From positions 31,247,001-31,311,000 of the forward strand of contig OX392538.1 in assembly GCA_947623455.1 (NCBI GenBank): a stretch of 64,000 nt of DNA. Reading direction: 5' to 3'. Source of the stretch: Mimachlamys varia. Taxonomy: Eukaryota; Mollusca; Bivalvia; Pectinida; Pectinidae. Below, piece after piece: positions 23,576-34,605 of this stretch; position 1 is the stretch's first letter; every line of letters starts with the position of its first letter. A model generated the notes under the pieces. The model saw only the letters and a program-made list of their open reading frames with translations, did not search any database and was not told where the DNA came from. The position numbers and the translations under genes are program-made.

Positions 23576-24919
23576 TAGAACATATACCAAAACAGTTGAT
23601 GGTTATTTAAAGAATTTACCATGAAAGACATTGTTTCTTTATTTTAATCGTCGTATTTTTTCTACGATGTGTTACCTAGACTACAACAAGGTGGAAGTTA
23701 TTGAAAGAACACGGAAATTGCAATTCTGAATGGATATGATGAATTTTATGTGCTATGTGACGTCGTATCCCCCTTTATTTATCTTACATTGTACATACTT
23801 TTCCACATTGGATTTCACATGAATGCCTATTAAGAAATGTATTTTCTGTTCTTGTAACGCATCTGGCACATTAATTTGTGACCTGTCACCTTGACCAGTC
23901 ATATCTTACCTGAAGCGTCGTATTTATGTTCATGGCGTACATGTGTCTGAATTTGTAATGTGCATAAAGAACGAACAAGTTGTATAAGACATTCACCCAT
24001 CCGTATGCATTGCATTGTATAACTTAAACTTACCACCTGATGTAAACAGAACGCAGATCGTTCGACTAATGGGTGGGTATGGAATGTGTGTCGTCTGCAG
24101 GCATCCCATGTTCTTTCTGGGCTACATCACTGATGCTCCCTTCAATCCTAGGATATGCCAGTACATAATTACAGGTGTAGAGATCTTGAGATAACACAGG
24201 ACATTCACCTTACCGCCTGGGAACACATGCTATCTTATAATTGCCTATGATATCGGTGGTTGTGCTGCATATACGATACTGCACTGTTTGCTAAGATCAT
24301 ATCAAGATCTGACCTAGCTTATTCGCACGGCAAGTACCGTGCTCGTTTCTTCACATTTCAGGATGTTATATTGTACAATATGTGTTTACAATGTCTGATT
24401 TTTAACGTAGTTAGTAGTTGAATGCAAGTAAATAGTGTTGATTCGTGAAAATATCGAAACTCGTCATTTTAAAATTACACAAATCCAAACTATCTAGGAT
24501 GGTTAATAAGCGCACTAAAATACAATACTGGCCTTTTTTCAAAGACGACTGGGGTTCGATTCAGAAACCAAATGCGATCTCTGTGTGTTCTTCATTTACC
24601 TCTCACATAAAATTAATGTTTTTGGCGCTTTACCTTCAAAGTCAAACAAGGAATAACTCGTTTAAAAAGAATTTAAACTTGTTGAGATTTTAACTTTAAT
24701 ACAATGAGCATGTTTAATCTAAGGTTTCCTGTCTATATGAACAGATCAGTCAGATTTCGTCGTCTGGCCGGTAGAAGACGACTACTCTTCCTGTACACTT
24801 GTTCTAGTTCTTTTGTAGTTTCTTCAGGAGTATCCATGTACACTTTTCTTTTGTTCATATCCGTCAATTTTGTGTTCGGAAAATGGTTTTGTTGAGGCTT
24901 TTTAATTCTCTTATTTTAT
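23576..24919. other. No exon seen upstream of the TGF-beta exon
   Basis: I looked here for the preceding exon of the gene at 25244, which should end with a donor leaving one base of a codon. The frames at 24445-24693 and 24704-24895 show no secretion signal followed by propeptide-like sequence. Confidence 0.4.
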
Positions 24920-25065
24920 ACCCCGCAACGAAGTTTGGGAGTATACTGGAATCAGATTGTCTGTCTGTCCGTCCGTCTGTAGAAACATCTTGTCTGCACA
25001 GCTCCTCCTTTACTTGTCGACTGCTTTTCATACAATTTCACAGGTATGTTAGGGGACACGTGTAG
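24920..25065 (+). mobile_element. Fragment of a common mollusc repeat (ACCCCGCAACGAAG type)
   Basis: The text ATACCCCGCAACGAAGTTTG followed by GGGAGTATACTGGAAT and a CTGTCTGTCCGTCC tract is of a form I associate with a very common repeat in molluscan genomic and transcript data. This is recognition from memory rather than comparison within the window, and no second copy is present here. It lies about 180 bp upstream of the TGF-beta exon. Confidence 0.5.
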
Positions 25066-25226
25066 ATGTGAATGCAGCTTTTTAAATTCTATTTTTTTGT
25101 GGCCATTCACTAATGTAGATGGTGGGAGTATTCGTCAGCCATCCTGGTGACAGTTCTAAATGTTACTGCAATTAATTAAGAAATGTCTATTGTCTAAATT
25201 GATTCATCTAGTAACAGTCTGTTGTA

Positions 25227-25243
25227 TTTTTTGTATGTTTCAG
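25227..25243 (+). other. Splice acceptor of the TGF-beta propeptide exon
   Basis: The sequence TATTTTTTGTATGTTTCAG ends at 25243 and has the pyrimidine-rich tract and terminal CAG of a good 3' splice site. Homology to the propeptide begins about ten residues after it. The ATG at 25222 sits inside this tract and is therefore not a likely start codon. Confidence 0.75.
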
Positions 25244-25779
25244 GCAATTTGTCCGCAAGGGATGTACTCTCATTTACGATAGACGTCACTAACAATCCGG
25301 GTCCTTTGGAAGCACTGAGTGCGCATCTATGGATTTTAATGCGCAAGCGCAAACGGAAGAACAATCGCGGGAAAAAGATCTTCCTGGATGTATTGAGTAT
25401 AGACGATAATGAAGCTGGGTATGAAGTTCTGACCAGCTTAATAACACGTGTTAAAAAGACAAGATGGCAGAAAGTGAGTTTGCCCGTCACTTTTATTCAG
25501 TCACTTTTAGACTCCAACACACGTCGGCTAAGACTAAGAATCACGTGTAGACGATGTGGGAAAGTGGTGCGTCCAGTTTTGTTTAAAAAGCATAAAAATC
25601 TCAGAAGAAAATCGCACAAACGGACTCTCAAAAAGTCGAAAAGGCGATCTCATCAAAAACGGCAAGCCGCTGAACTGCGGAGGTTAAACCGGAGATCGCG
25701 AAGACGAGAACGGATCCCCCCATTCCTTGTTATTAGCACTCGATATAAACACACAGTTTCTTCAAGAATGATAAATTAA
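25244..25779 (+). CDS. Activin/inhibin-beta-like TGF-beta propeptide exon (partial gene)
   Basis: This exon encodes about 178 residues of the latency propeptide of a secreted TGF-beta superfamily ligand, closest in pattern to activin/inhibin beta chains. In the family the propeptide folds and carries the dimeric ligand through the secretory pathway and is then cut off by furin-like proteases. Visible, in order: a strand-like block VLSFTID, an alternating block LSAHLWILM, the KKTRWQKVSLPV block followed by FIQSLLD, an RLRLRITCRRCG block with the C-x-x-C pair, a 43-residue linker with 23 Lys or Arg, and PPFLVIST. In vertebrate activins the furin site and cystine knot follow soon after; here all frames stop by 25779. 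A weak GT donor at 25756, in phase 0 after RYKHT, could join a mature-domain exon. The first codon is split by the upstream intron. Base composition is richer in G+C than the flanks, and the frame is intact, which argues against an old pseudogene. The alternative is a truncated relic of a duplicated ligand gene. Confidence 0.82.
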
Positions 25780-27110
25780 CTGTTGCTTCATTAGGATTAT
25801 ATGTACTGTATCTCTCTTCAACTGCGATACATACATATATATAGATTTATATCTATCAAAAATCTATATATATGCAGATAAATATATATATATGTGTGTA
25901 ACAGATGTATGTATATACCTACCGGTTCATAACTATTCCATTTTGACGTCATTGTAAAAAAATATTTGTTTTGTTGATATTACGTTACGTCATTGTAAGA
26001 TAAGCAATGCGATATATTAGAGAACCCATCTGATATTCTTATCATTTTACTATTGTGTGTTAAAAGTTTTTACTAGCCAGGTATTTTTCTCATATTCAGT
26101 GCAAACATCGCATTTTCAGTTGGATAAGTAAATGGTAATTAATATTAAGAATATTTAACGTGAGACCAATAAGCGTTGTACAAATCATACGATGTTGAAA
26201 CGCCAATGCACAGCACATGGCATTTCAGTGTTTTGTTAAAAGAAAACTCCAAAATGTTATTGCTATATATTACATAAAACAAACTCATTTAAAATATGAT
26301 ACAAGGCATGTACGTATACCGCAAGGGCGCTCAGAGCGCATTGGTGTTATATATGGCAAATTGCCATTCAATGTTTTATATGAATGTGATCAGGTTTGTC
26401 CATGCTTAGTGGAACCAAGCACTTCGGTGATATCCATGGGCCGGACGTTTCAGGTTGTAGAAAACTGATCACGAACTCAGCACGAACAGTCTGTGTTATG
26501 TACACTGTATAACAGGAACCTTCCATGTACCAGGGAGCCAGTCAGTTTATACATTGGTATAAAGTCGATGGTATTGAACAAATGTCCAAGGCAAGTAAAT
26601 GTTATATATAACAAGAGGCGCATATTTGTTTTATTAACCATAATGCGTAAAAGTGTTATACACGAGTGTTCCGTCATTGCTGAATATGCCTATTTGCATT
26701 TGTACGTATAATTTCGTTAGAATTTGACTTTTTAATGAAGAATTGGACAATCCACTTTTTTACTTTATTTCTTTAATCAAAGTAAATGTAGAGAAACCAT
26801 TTACGAAATTTTTGAAATCGATCAGTTTAATAAGAAATTAATGGGTGTTTTTATGGTGAATGTCTTATTCATAGGTTGTGTATGTCAATAATATATATAA
26901 GTATTGACGGCTGCAAAACATGTTTATCCGTTTTGCTTTGTCTACTTATAGTTTTTATCAATAAAATTAAATCAGAAACCAACTATATCTGTACAACCCG
27001 AAATCTAACTTTCCGATTGAAATCATTTAAGACGGGATCATCCTCGAAACTCCAAAGGGATTACGCTTTCTAGCGTTTTATTCAACCACTGCACCCCTGC
27101 ATTAAATAAG
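25780..27110. other. No exon seen; AT dinucleotide-rich patch 25830-25905
   Basis: This is where a mature TGF-beta exon could lie if the intron were short. No frame shows the W-x-D-W-I and C-x-G-x-C pattern. The 25830-25905 patch contains a self-complementary ATATAGATTTATATCTAT string. One TGACGTCA lies at 25944. Confidence 0.5.
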
Positions 27111-27112
27111 TA

Positions 27113-27282
27113 CAATCGGACCTCATTATCTCGAATTCGACGGGATCATGCGGGAGTATTCGAGTTACGCAAGTTTGAATGTTAGTTTAAAGCTTGGCAG
27201 GAACCAACAAAATACTTAATAATACTCACGAATTAAAATGAGTCTTCGAGTTATGCGAGGTCGAGAAAACGAAGTTCGACTG
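27113..27282. mobile_element. TA-flanked MITE, pogo/Tigger-like ends
   Basis: 170 bp flanked by TA on both sides (27111-27112 and 27283-27284). Left end CAATCGGACCTCATTATCTC; the reverse complement of the right end reads CAGTCGAACTTCGTTTTCTC. The CAGT..AACCTC type of end and TA target are characteristic of pogo/Tigger-group elements of the Tc1/mariner superfamily. No coding capacity. Confidence 0.8.
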
Positions 27283-27929
27283 TACAAATAGTTGTCTTTT
27301 ATCTTATCTTTATCTTATTTTTTTTTCATAGTTTGACCCTTTGCCCCTTGTATGCCAATCAAAACAGTAGCGTTTAAAATTTACCTGCGTTGAGGTCAGT
27401 TATGGATTTCAAAGGTTCGGTTTTAGCCTTGCGATTAGTCAGGTTATTGTTTCAACGTAACTTAACAAATGGCTAGCCAACGCGATTTAAAAATTGCATT
27501 GACATTATCAAGTGGTAAAATAAAGCATCTAAGCACAATTCCTGGAATTTCAAAAATGATGTGTCGTCATAATGACCAGTATAATATCAATTTGTTTTCA
27601 AACGTAGATATCTTTTTAGATTTTTGTATATGCCCGGATTCGTTAGCCATGTCGGTATCGTTTTTCCCGGTGTAATATTCACTCAAATGATATGTTTACA
27701 TTTGTAAAAAAAATTGATATTCGCTGAAAGAGAAAAAAATGCGCGATTGTGTTTGTTAGTGTGAGGTATATTATTAATACAAATGATACACTGTCTGGTT
27801 TTGTGTGAAGTCGATGAAATAATTATTGATTTAATAATCGTTCATTTGATTAAAACCTAGGATGATTTATATGCACCAATATTGAAAGACATCATTTTCA
27901 GCAATGGTTTCTTTACAAACAACGCAACA

Positions 27930-28475
27930 AATACTAATTAACTTAAGCAAAAACAAAACATCTTCCGCGAAAACAAAACATCGTCTGCAAACAAAACATC
28001 GTCAGCAAAAACAAAACATCGTCTCCAAACAAAACATCGTCCGCGAAAACAAAACATCGTCTGCAAACAAAACATCGTCCGCGAAAACAAGATATCGTCT
28101 GCAAAGAAAACATCGTCAGCAAAAACTAAAGTTTGTCTGCAAACAAAACGTCGTCAGCAAAAACAAAAGATCTTCTTTAAATCAAAACATCCTCTGCAAA
28201 CAAAACATCGTCAGCAAAAACAAAACATCGTCTGCAAACAAAACATCGTCAGCAAAAACAAACATCGTCTGCAAACAAACAAAACATTGTCTTTAAATCA
28301 AAACATCGTCTGCAAACAAAACATCGTCAGCAAAAACAAAACATCTTCAAAAACAAAACATCGTCAGCAAAAACAAACATCGTCTGCAAACAAACAAAAC
28401 ATTGTCTTTAAATCAAAACATCGTCTGCAAACAAAACATCGTCAGCAAAAACAAAACATCTTCAAAAACAATTTA
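27930..28475 (+). repeat. AAAACATCG minisatellite with higher-order repeat
   Basis: Alternating 17-19 bp modules AAAACATCGTCTGCAAAC and AAAACATCGTCAGCAAAAAC make a composite unit of about 36 bp. Toward the right end a higher-order unit of about 116 bp is seen: the segment containing ATTGTCTTTAAATC at 28288 recurs at 28404. The modules contain no stop in any forward frame, so ORFs of 130 and 82 codons (27904-28296 and 28287-28535) arise automatically, with Lys/Thr/Ser/Gln-rich products. I do not regard them as genes. Confidence 0.93.
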
Positions 28476-28480
28476 AGTAT

Positions 28481-31400
28481 GTCAGAAACAACTGACCAAT
28501 ATCAATTTAAGCAAAACAGTATCGTCTTTGTGTGAAAAACCAGATTATGGATATATAATGTGTCGGCTACAGTTTGCCTACTGGTGTGTTTGTTTAGTGT
28601 AAAAATCATTACGAAATATTTTGTGTGAAAGTGTTTGTTAATCAGTTTATGTTTAAACATGTTTCATGTTCTTCGTGTTCTTGTTCTATTGTCAGCATTT
28701 GTTTTCTGGTCAGGTACCCACATCACTCCTTGACTATATCGTCTAAGAACAGCATTTCTGCATAATATGTGTTTGATGAGGAGCAAGCCTGAATACTAGG
28801 TCAAACGAGTACATTGCTATTAGAAATACCTCAAGTTCATTTTTACCCGTTTTCTTGTTATTGAGAATACATGTATGCTTTGTCATTTTTTTGTGTGATA
28901 CCGGTGAAACTTTTATCTTACCGAATTTGTATTTTATCTTAACATTTTTCTTATCAATTATTTGGAATCAAAAATCTCGATTATCAATTTTATTATTAAA
29001 CATATGTAAGTAATTGACTGAATACTTTTGAAGTCATTAATTATCGAACCATTAATGAAAGCTTTTGCTCAACTTCAATATATTGTATCATGTTTGGGAA
29101 TATCTTACAGTCAAACCCGGTTATAAAGTTGTTTTTATAATTATTATTTTACATTAAGGATCCCTGTTCCATTGAACTGAAGTAGCAAATATCTACCCTA
29201 CATTTAAATTTTTAATGTAACTGAAGCAAATTTTGGCCAATGTACTTTCATCATGCTAGTTTCCGGAAGCTTAACACTCGGGTACGTCATTGCCATTGTC
29301 ATTTTTTTTTTCATAAAAGATCCATGGCGGAAGTATTTCCTTTCAATAAAATAATTAAATTATTTTTAGTTTAGTCCTAATGAAACAAATATATCTTAAT
29401 GTTTGGTTTTCTTTTCTGACATTATAAATAAATGTACAATCGAGCTGAAAAATGATAAATTTCCTAAGCGATATGACATTCTTTGTCAATATTACAGGGA
29501 TCCTTAAGTTATCGAAAAAAAATATCTTGCCGATCAATCAAAGCTACCGATGTTGTTTTAACGTTTCATTCCTACTTTACAATGATTATTGTTGTAGGGT
29601 GCTCTTCAAGCTTTACATTTTTTGGAAACACTTATTTTTAAATGCTTGCAATTCGCATTAAAAATGAATGTCAATGTAATGCAAATCACATATATCTTAT
29701 GGGTGTAATGCAAATGATATTTTGTTCAGAATGTATTTTCGCTAGAGCTGACTCTATGACGTCGATGGAACAATACAACAAAGAAACCCACACAAAAACA
29801 AATGGATACACTCTTCGCTGCGAATGTGTTGTACATGCTCAAGCTTATATCGATCATGTAATGCAAAAAAGCGTTTGAAATGCTAACTATAGAATCGAGT
29901 GTATTGATAAATTGTTATAGAATAGATATTCGCGGTAAGATCTTATATACTTATTTTCCCTTTAAAAAGATCTCGGGAAATCATTCATTTAATTAATGAT
30001 ATCTTGCCAAATTAAAACTATCGTTATTCGTAATATGAAAATACATTGCATATTTAAGCAATGTAGATTTAATTCAAACTACTTCCTGTGAGAGGCTACC
30101 GAATTCAATATGTTATTTTTTATGATTTCGTTATATTTAACGATATTCTAAACGGGTCCTCTAAGCTATTTGAATATGTTCATGTTGTATAAATTATATG
30201 AATGATGCACCACTTACATTAAAAACAAAACAAAGTGATTCTCTTTGTTTTTGCTTATAGAGTTAACACATACCTGATTTCCATGATATTTGTTTTAAGT
30301 CTTTGTGTTTTTAATATAACAATTAGACTTTTCGTCTCATGACATGAAACGGTTTGCAAAAAAGGTATATCATATGTGTGTATATAAAGTATCACTTTAA
30401 AGCTCAATTCAGAAACTAGATTATTTTTAACGTTCTACCGATTGTTAATATGTGTTCAACAGAACGAAATTGCCGATCGTTTAGGAGATTTTGAACTAAG
30501 TTGACGTTTACGCTATGCATTTGTTTCATAACGAATTTACCGACTGAAGACTTACTGAAATATCCTATATTTAGTTACCGAAACTACCGGATAACGAAAC
30601 TTGTTGTTTCTTAATATCGTGCTGAGTTTAAATAGATATAGCAAATGTTCGTTTGCAGCTAATAGTAAAATGTTTATATATTTCCAGCTATCGTTATATG
30701 TCATGGGTTCCAATACAATCCATTTGTTTGTATCCTGTACTTTTGAATAATATTGTGTGTTTCCAACTCTCATATTTTGAAATCGACATCAATACCTTTC
30801 TTCCTATGTATTGGTGGTGAAAGGCAAACGTATGTGTATTAATTATATAGATAGTATCTCGTGATCCATCCTTTTAAAATGACCCGGATGGTGTTTTATG
30901 TTATACGGTTTATTATGTACAAAAGCCGTATGAGTTATGAAATAATATGTGTTGTTTAAATGTCTTGTGTCCATTTTGTTCACTCTAGGTGTAGCTATTT
31001 ATCTATATATTTTTTTATGTTAAGAGTGCAAATGTATGGAATATGTGTACGTGTATATGTGGAGTAAGAACGAAAGCATTTTACCAAAGATGTGATTTGA
31101 TTTATCCAAACAAAATAAGGATATGTCATTTTAAAATGTAGACTTTTTTGCGATGTCATGTTCTGAAAAATTAAAATGCTTGGATGAAATATATATATTG
31201 TACAATATCACAGGTAGCTTTTATCATATACAGTCAAGAAATGTTTTATCAAAACATTCTCAAAACAGTTTAAAAAGCAGGCATGAACAAAAATAAGAAT
31301 AATTCTTGTTTTCTCAATCCAAGCAGACATCGATTTTAATTCTATTTGTGTACTGATGTGTTTTTATTTAGATGTTTGTTACGAAATATTGGCACCATGC

Positions 31401-31797
31401 TAGTTCTGAAATAAAAACAAAAATATCTTAACTTGATGTTTGTTTCTTGTTTTTGAAGAACACTGCATGGGTCAACCTATTTTAGCAAAACATATTGCTA
31501 GATTTAATTTACAGCTCACACATAGAAAGTTTCTTTCTCCGAGATAGCACATATCCCCCGACGCTTTCCACTTATCTAGATTAAAACAGACTATATACTA
31601 CACAGACAAAATAAGCTATCTTGCATACTGCACACCGAACGTGTTCTCCACTGTACATTAGGTTTGGATATATCTCTATACCCTGAATGTGGCCATGACA
31701 TTAGATTAAAATGCAATTGCTTCACACTGAGCTAAAATATCACAAGATCATATATTTACTCTGCATAGGAACAAAACTGCTCCTATGGGTAATGTTA
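28481..31797. other. 3.3 kb of AT-rich DNA with no recognised repeat or gene
   Basis: The longest interval in the window where I find no copy of any repeat family seen elsewhere. Frames on both strands are at most about 78 codons and show no domain. Confidence 0.55.
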
Positions 31798-31913
31798 TTT
31801 TACTGCAGTTCAAGAAATTGCATCTACTAAAATCGACTAAACTAGATGCAAAATAGGAGCAAAAGAAAGATTTACTTGGAGACTCTCGTAAAAGCACAAG
31901 ATAATAAGACAAG
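31798..31913 (+). mobile_element. Repeat family A, copy 5, left half
   Basis: Contains AAAATCGACTAAACTAG, AAGATTTACTTGGAGACTC and CACAAGATAATAAGAC, then is cut exactly where the next element begins. The right half resumes at 32387. Confidence 0.85.
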
Positions 31914-31915
31914 TA

Positions 31916-32384
31916 GCGTGTCCCATTAAGCGGAACGTTCCGGTTGTGCCAACTTGGAACTTGTCTGCTAAATGGAACAGAACGTGCCGAATTCCGTTCC
32001 TGCGGGTGAAAATCTAATAATTGAAAATGAAAAAGCAACAACTTTTCCGCAAATAACCAAAACGGTTCCGTCATAAAATCCGCAAAATAATGCGAGTAAT
32101 CCCCTTTATTTACACATTTTACACACTATGATGCCACTTGGAGATGGTAGTGATATATTTTACTGGTGAAATGTTGTTTAACTGGTTATAGTTAGGTCTA
32201 TTTACAATTTATTGAACATTTGAAACGAAAACCTTTCACTGGTCGCCATATTGGATCCAACTTGGTACCCTAAAATGAGACGTTCCAGACGAACCGGTTC
32301 GTTCCTGTGGAACTTCGTGTAGCATTTAGCGGAACGTCTGGTTCGTTCCGGAACAACCGGAACGTTCCGCTAAATGGAACACGC
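31916..32384. mobile_element. 469-bp inverted-repeat element nested in repeat A
   Basis: The left end GCGTGTCCCATTAAGCGGAA continues CGTTCCGGTTGT; the right end is its reverse complement with two mismatches (ACAACCGGAACGTTCCGC then TAAATGGAACACGC). TA flanks both sides (31914-31915 and 32385-32386). Further GGAACG and CGTTCC motifs recur inside, notably at 32280-32355. It holds no ORF that could be a transposase. The TA target fits a Tc1/mariner-type non-autonomous element. Confidence 0.88.
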
Positions 32385-32386
32385 TA

Positions 32387-32500
32387 AATGTCCTCCGAAA
32401 GAGTAAGCGTCATTATGCTCCATCGACGACATCCGCCATGAACATAAATAATTATTCCCGCAAACAATCATTTTCAACTATAAGTGATTGTGCCCATTGA
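32387..32500 (+). mobile_element. Repeat family A, copy 5, right half
   Basis: Resumes with TGTCCTCCGAAAGAGTAAGC, then the core with changes (ATGCTCCATCGACGACATCC) and GCCATGAACATAAA. Together with 31798-31913 it makes one interrupted copy. Confidence 0.8.
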
Positions 32501-32534
32501 TAACACTGCCGATAAACAAACTTGCTATACAAGG

Positions 32535-32880
32535 ATCTGAGAAATGCAGGTCGATGAGAACTTTAAGGCAAGTTTTACGGTCGCCAGTTGGTCTGATTGC
32601 GAAATGTTTTGTATTCTTGTGTGATATGAAGATGGATGTTTCTGAGTATGCTCAATGTGTGCTTGCCAGTGATGATTGAGAATAAAGACTCGATTCTCAC
32701 TTTGAGCACTTTACTTAGATGTGGCCAGGATTTATATGGCGAGTGTCGTCGATGACGCAGAATACGCTTACTCTTCCGAAACATCCGGTCTTATTCTCTT
32801 GGACTTTTACAAGGGTATCTGTGTAAGGTATTTCTTTGTTCATATAAGGCTCCCCCCCCCTGTTTAATCGATTTTGAGTT
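32535..32880 (-). mobile_element. Repeat family A, copy 6, extended right end
   Basis: Minus-strand copy facing copy 5. Its right end is among the longest seen, reaching GGCAAGTTTTACGGTCGCCA at 32568, a block also present in the copies at 44.05 and 58.8 kb. Ends at a C-run followed by TTTAATCGATTTTGAGTTG. The small ORFs at 32488-32784 lie inside it. Confidence 0.85.
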
Positions 32881-32890
32881 GTTTTTTAAC

Positions 32891-34019
32891 TGTACACTAA
32901 GTTATTGTGCACAATATGATTTTACATCTTTGTTGTACATAGATGTCGCCGCAAGATACGCTATTTAACTACACCATACGTAATTTTACCTACAAATAAA
33001 GTGTTTTAACTACAAATCATGGAATGAATGCTTCTATACTTAAGAATGGTATTTCGTTGTACAACAAGGAAACTTTTATTCAATTCTGAACAATATGGCG
33101 TTAATTTTATTCCACAAAAGGGATCCTAATCGGGTGTTCTATATACCTTATAACAGTGATTTGTTCACTTTAACATTCATTTGCGTACCGTAGACAACTT
33201 GAAAAAATTTAGCTTATTTTACACTATAAATAATGCTATTGTTCATATTGTAACTATGGTCAGATTGCCAAATCGTCAAAATTCAAAACTATACAAAATT
33301 GGTATTTGTATCAAGAATGTTATTATCATAAATGTACATATAGTGTAAAAATGCACTTTTTCCCATTAATGGCCACGATATCAAGAAAGACCTATTGTTA
33401 AAAATAATCATAGCAAGTCCAAAGGACGGGTAATATATCTCCGGAATAATTACGTTGAAAGCTTTTATTTATTATCACAACCCAAGTTTAAAAATAACTA
33501 CAAATAAAGGTTAAATACAACGGCTCACTATAGAACCAGACTTTAGCCCTTACTTAGACAGATGTAGTCCCCACTTGACCTGGCTTAAGTTTCTAAATAT
33601 GGAACACGTTTGTTATATTTGGACATGCAAAACAATACAATAATCCATTTAAAGAACATTGAATCCCCATATTTAGCTCATGTATTAACATAATGCTAAA
33701 GTGATACATAGAGCATTCTTCATTTTTTCACGAACGAAAGGAAGCATTGAATGACTGTTTTGGCATGCTCACCAGTTTATTAAAGGATATGAATGGCGAT
33801 CCCATTGACCTTAAACCAAATATCAAAATTAGAATAAGAGGGGATAAACCAACTAAAAAGCACTTTTCCCTTTGGCAGACTTAAAATACTAGAAAGCGAA
33901 AACATACACAGTAAAGTATAGTGTTTGGTCAATGGACAAATCCCAACTGTGGGTTGATTGATTCATCCTTGAAAATAACTGATATGTTTAAACAATAAAT
34001 GAAATAAAAAATGCACCGT
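32891..34019. other. No gene seen
   Basis: AT-rich, short frames, no repeat matched. Confidence 0.5.
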
Positions 34020-34198
34020 ATCAATTACGGGGCGACGTCCCTATAACGATCGCAACATTTCTTTTTGCCGGTTTCATTTCCTAAGTAGCATCCTAGCCCC
34101 CACGTTTTACGCCCTTGTTCAGCATCACTGACGAGTCCTAGAATGAAGAAACAGATTGATGGTGCAGCTTAATTCATTATTCGGCTCGACTGTATCTC
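34020..34198 (-). mobile_element. Repeat family C, reverse copy
   Basis: Plus-strand text AGCATCACTGACGAGTCCTA, GAAGAAACAG and TGGTGCAGCTTAATTCATTA is the reverse complement of the block order at 9300-9395. Confidence 0.65.
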
Positions 34199-34370
34199 TT
34201 TAAAACATTTAAAGGTAATATCCTCGTGTGTTTGTTATGTACCAATCATTTAGTGTCAGTTTTTCATCTGTAATTTTCAAATGACATATAAAGGCCTAGA
34301 TTGCCATCAGGTTAATAACGTAATATAAACAAAATAGTTTATCGTGTATCTTCGATGTTGCTGATATGTT

Positions 34371-34605
34371 GGATGGCCGGGTGATGCAGTGGATAGTGCA
34401 ATTGTCTTTCACATAGGCGGCCGCGGTTCGATTCCCTAACCGGACGTGAAAAGGAATACGAATCACCTGCCCGACCAGGTGTTTTTTTCTCCGGGTACCC
34501 CGGTTTCCTCCTTCACCCATCCAACTACTGACCACGCTCACCGTTGCTTAACTAGCGTTAGCGGATCCACGGGTTAAACCGCATGACTGGAAAAACTAGC
34601 TTGAC
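34371..34605 (+). mobile_element. tRNA-Glu-like SINE (family E), copy 1
   Basis: The head resembles a tRNA: A-box region TGATGCAGTGGATAG at 34382, an anticodon-loop-like CTTTCAC (TTC would be Glu) and a perfect B box GGTTCGATTCC at 34425-34435, forming an internal RNA polymerase III promoter. It is followed by a body with CTCCGGGTACCCCGGTTTCC at 34489, the type of conserved core known from V-SINE and Meta-SINE families. The acceptor stem is imperfect and no true tRNA end is present, so this is a retroposon and not a tRNA gene. Other copies: 49.6, 51.2, 55.3 (reverse), 55.75 and 63.7 kb. Confidence 0.88.

Noticed and set aside
25222..25243. ATG at 25222 as the start of the TGF-beta protein
   Set aside because: It lies within the pyrimidine tract of a splice acceptor and no signal peptide follows, so an upstream exon is expected.
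27904..28535. Lys/Ser/Thr/Gln-rich ORFs of 130 and 82 codons
   Set aside because: All three forward frames of the minisatellite lack stops, so openness is no evidence for coding.
34374..34445. Possible tRNA-Glu gene
   Set aside because: The B box is perfect, but the acceptor stem is poor and the sequence continues into a SINE body shared with five other copies.
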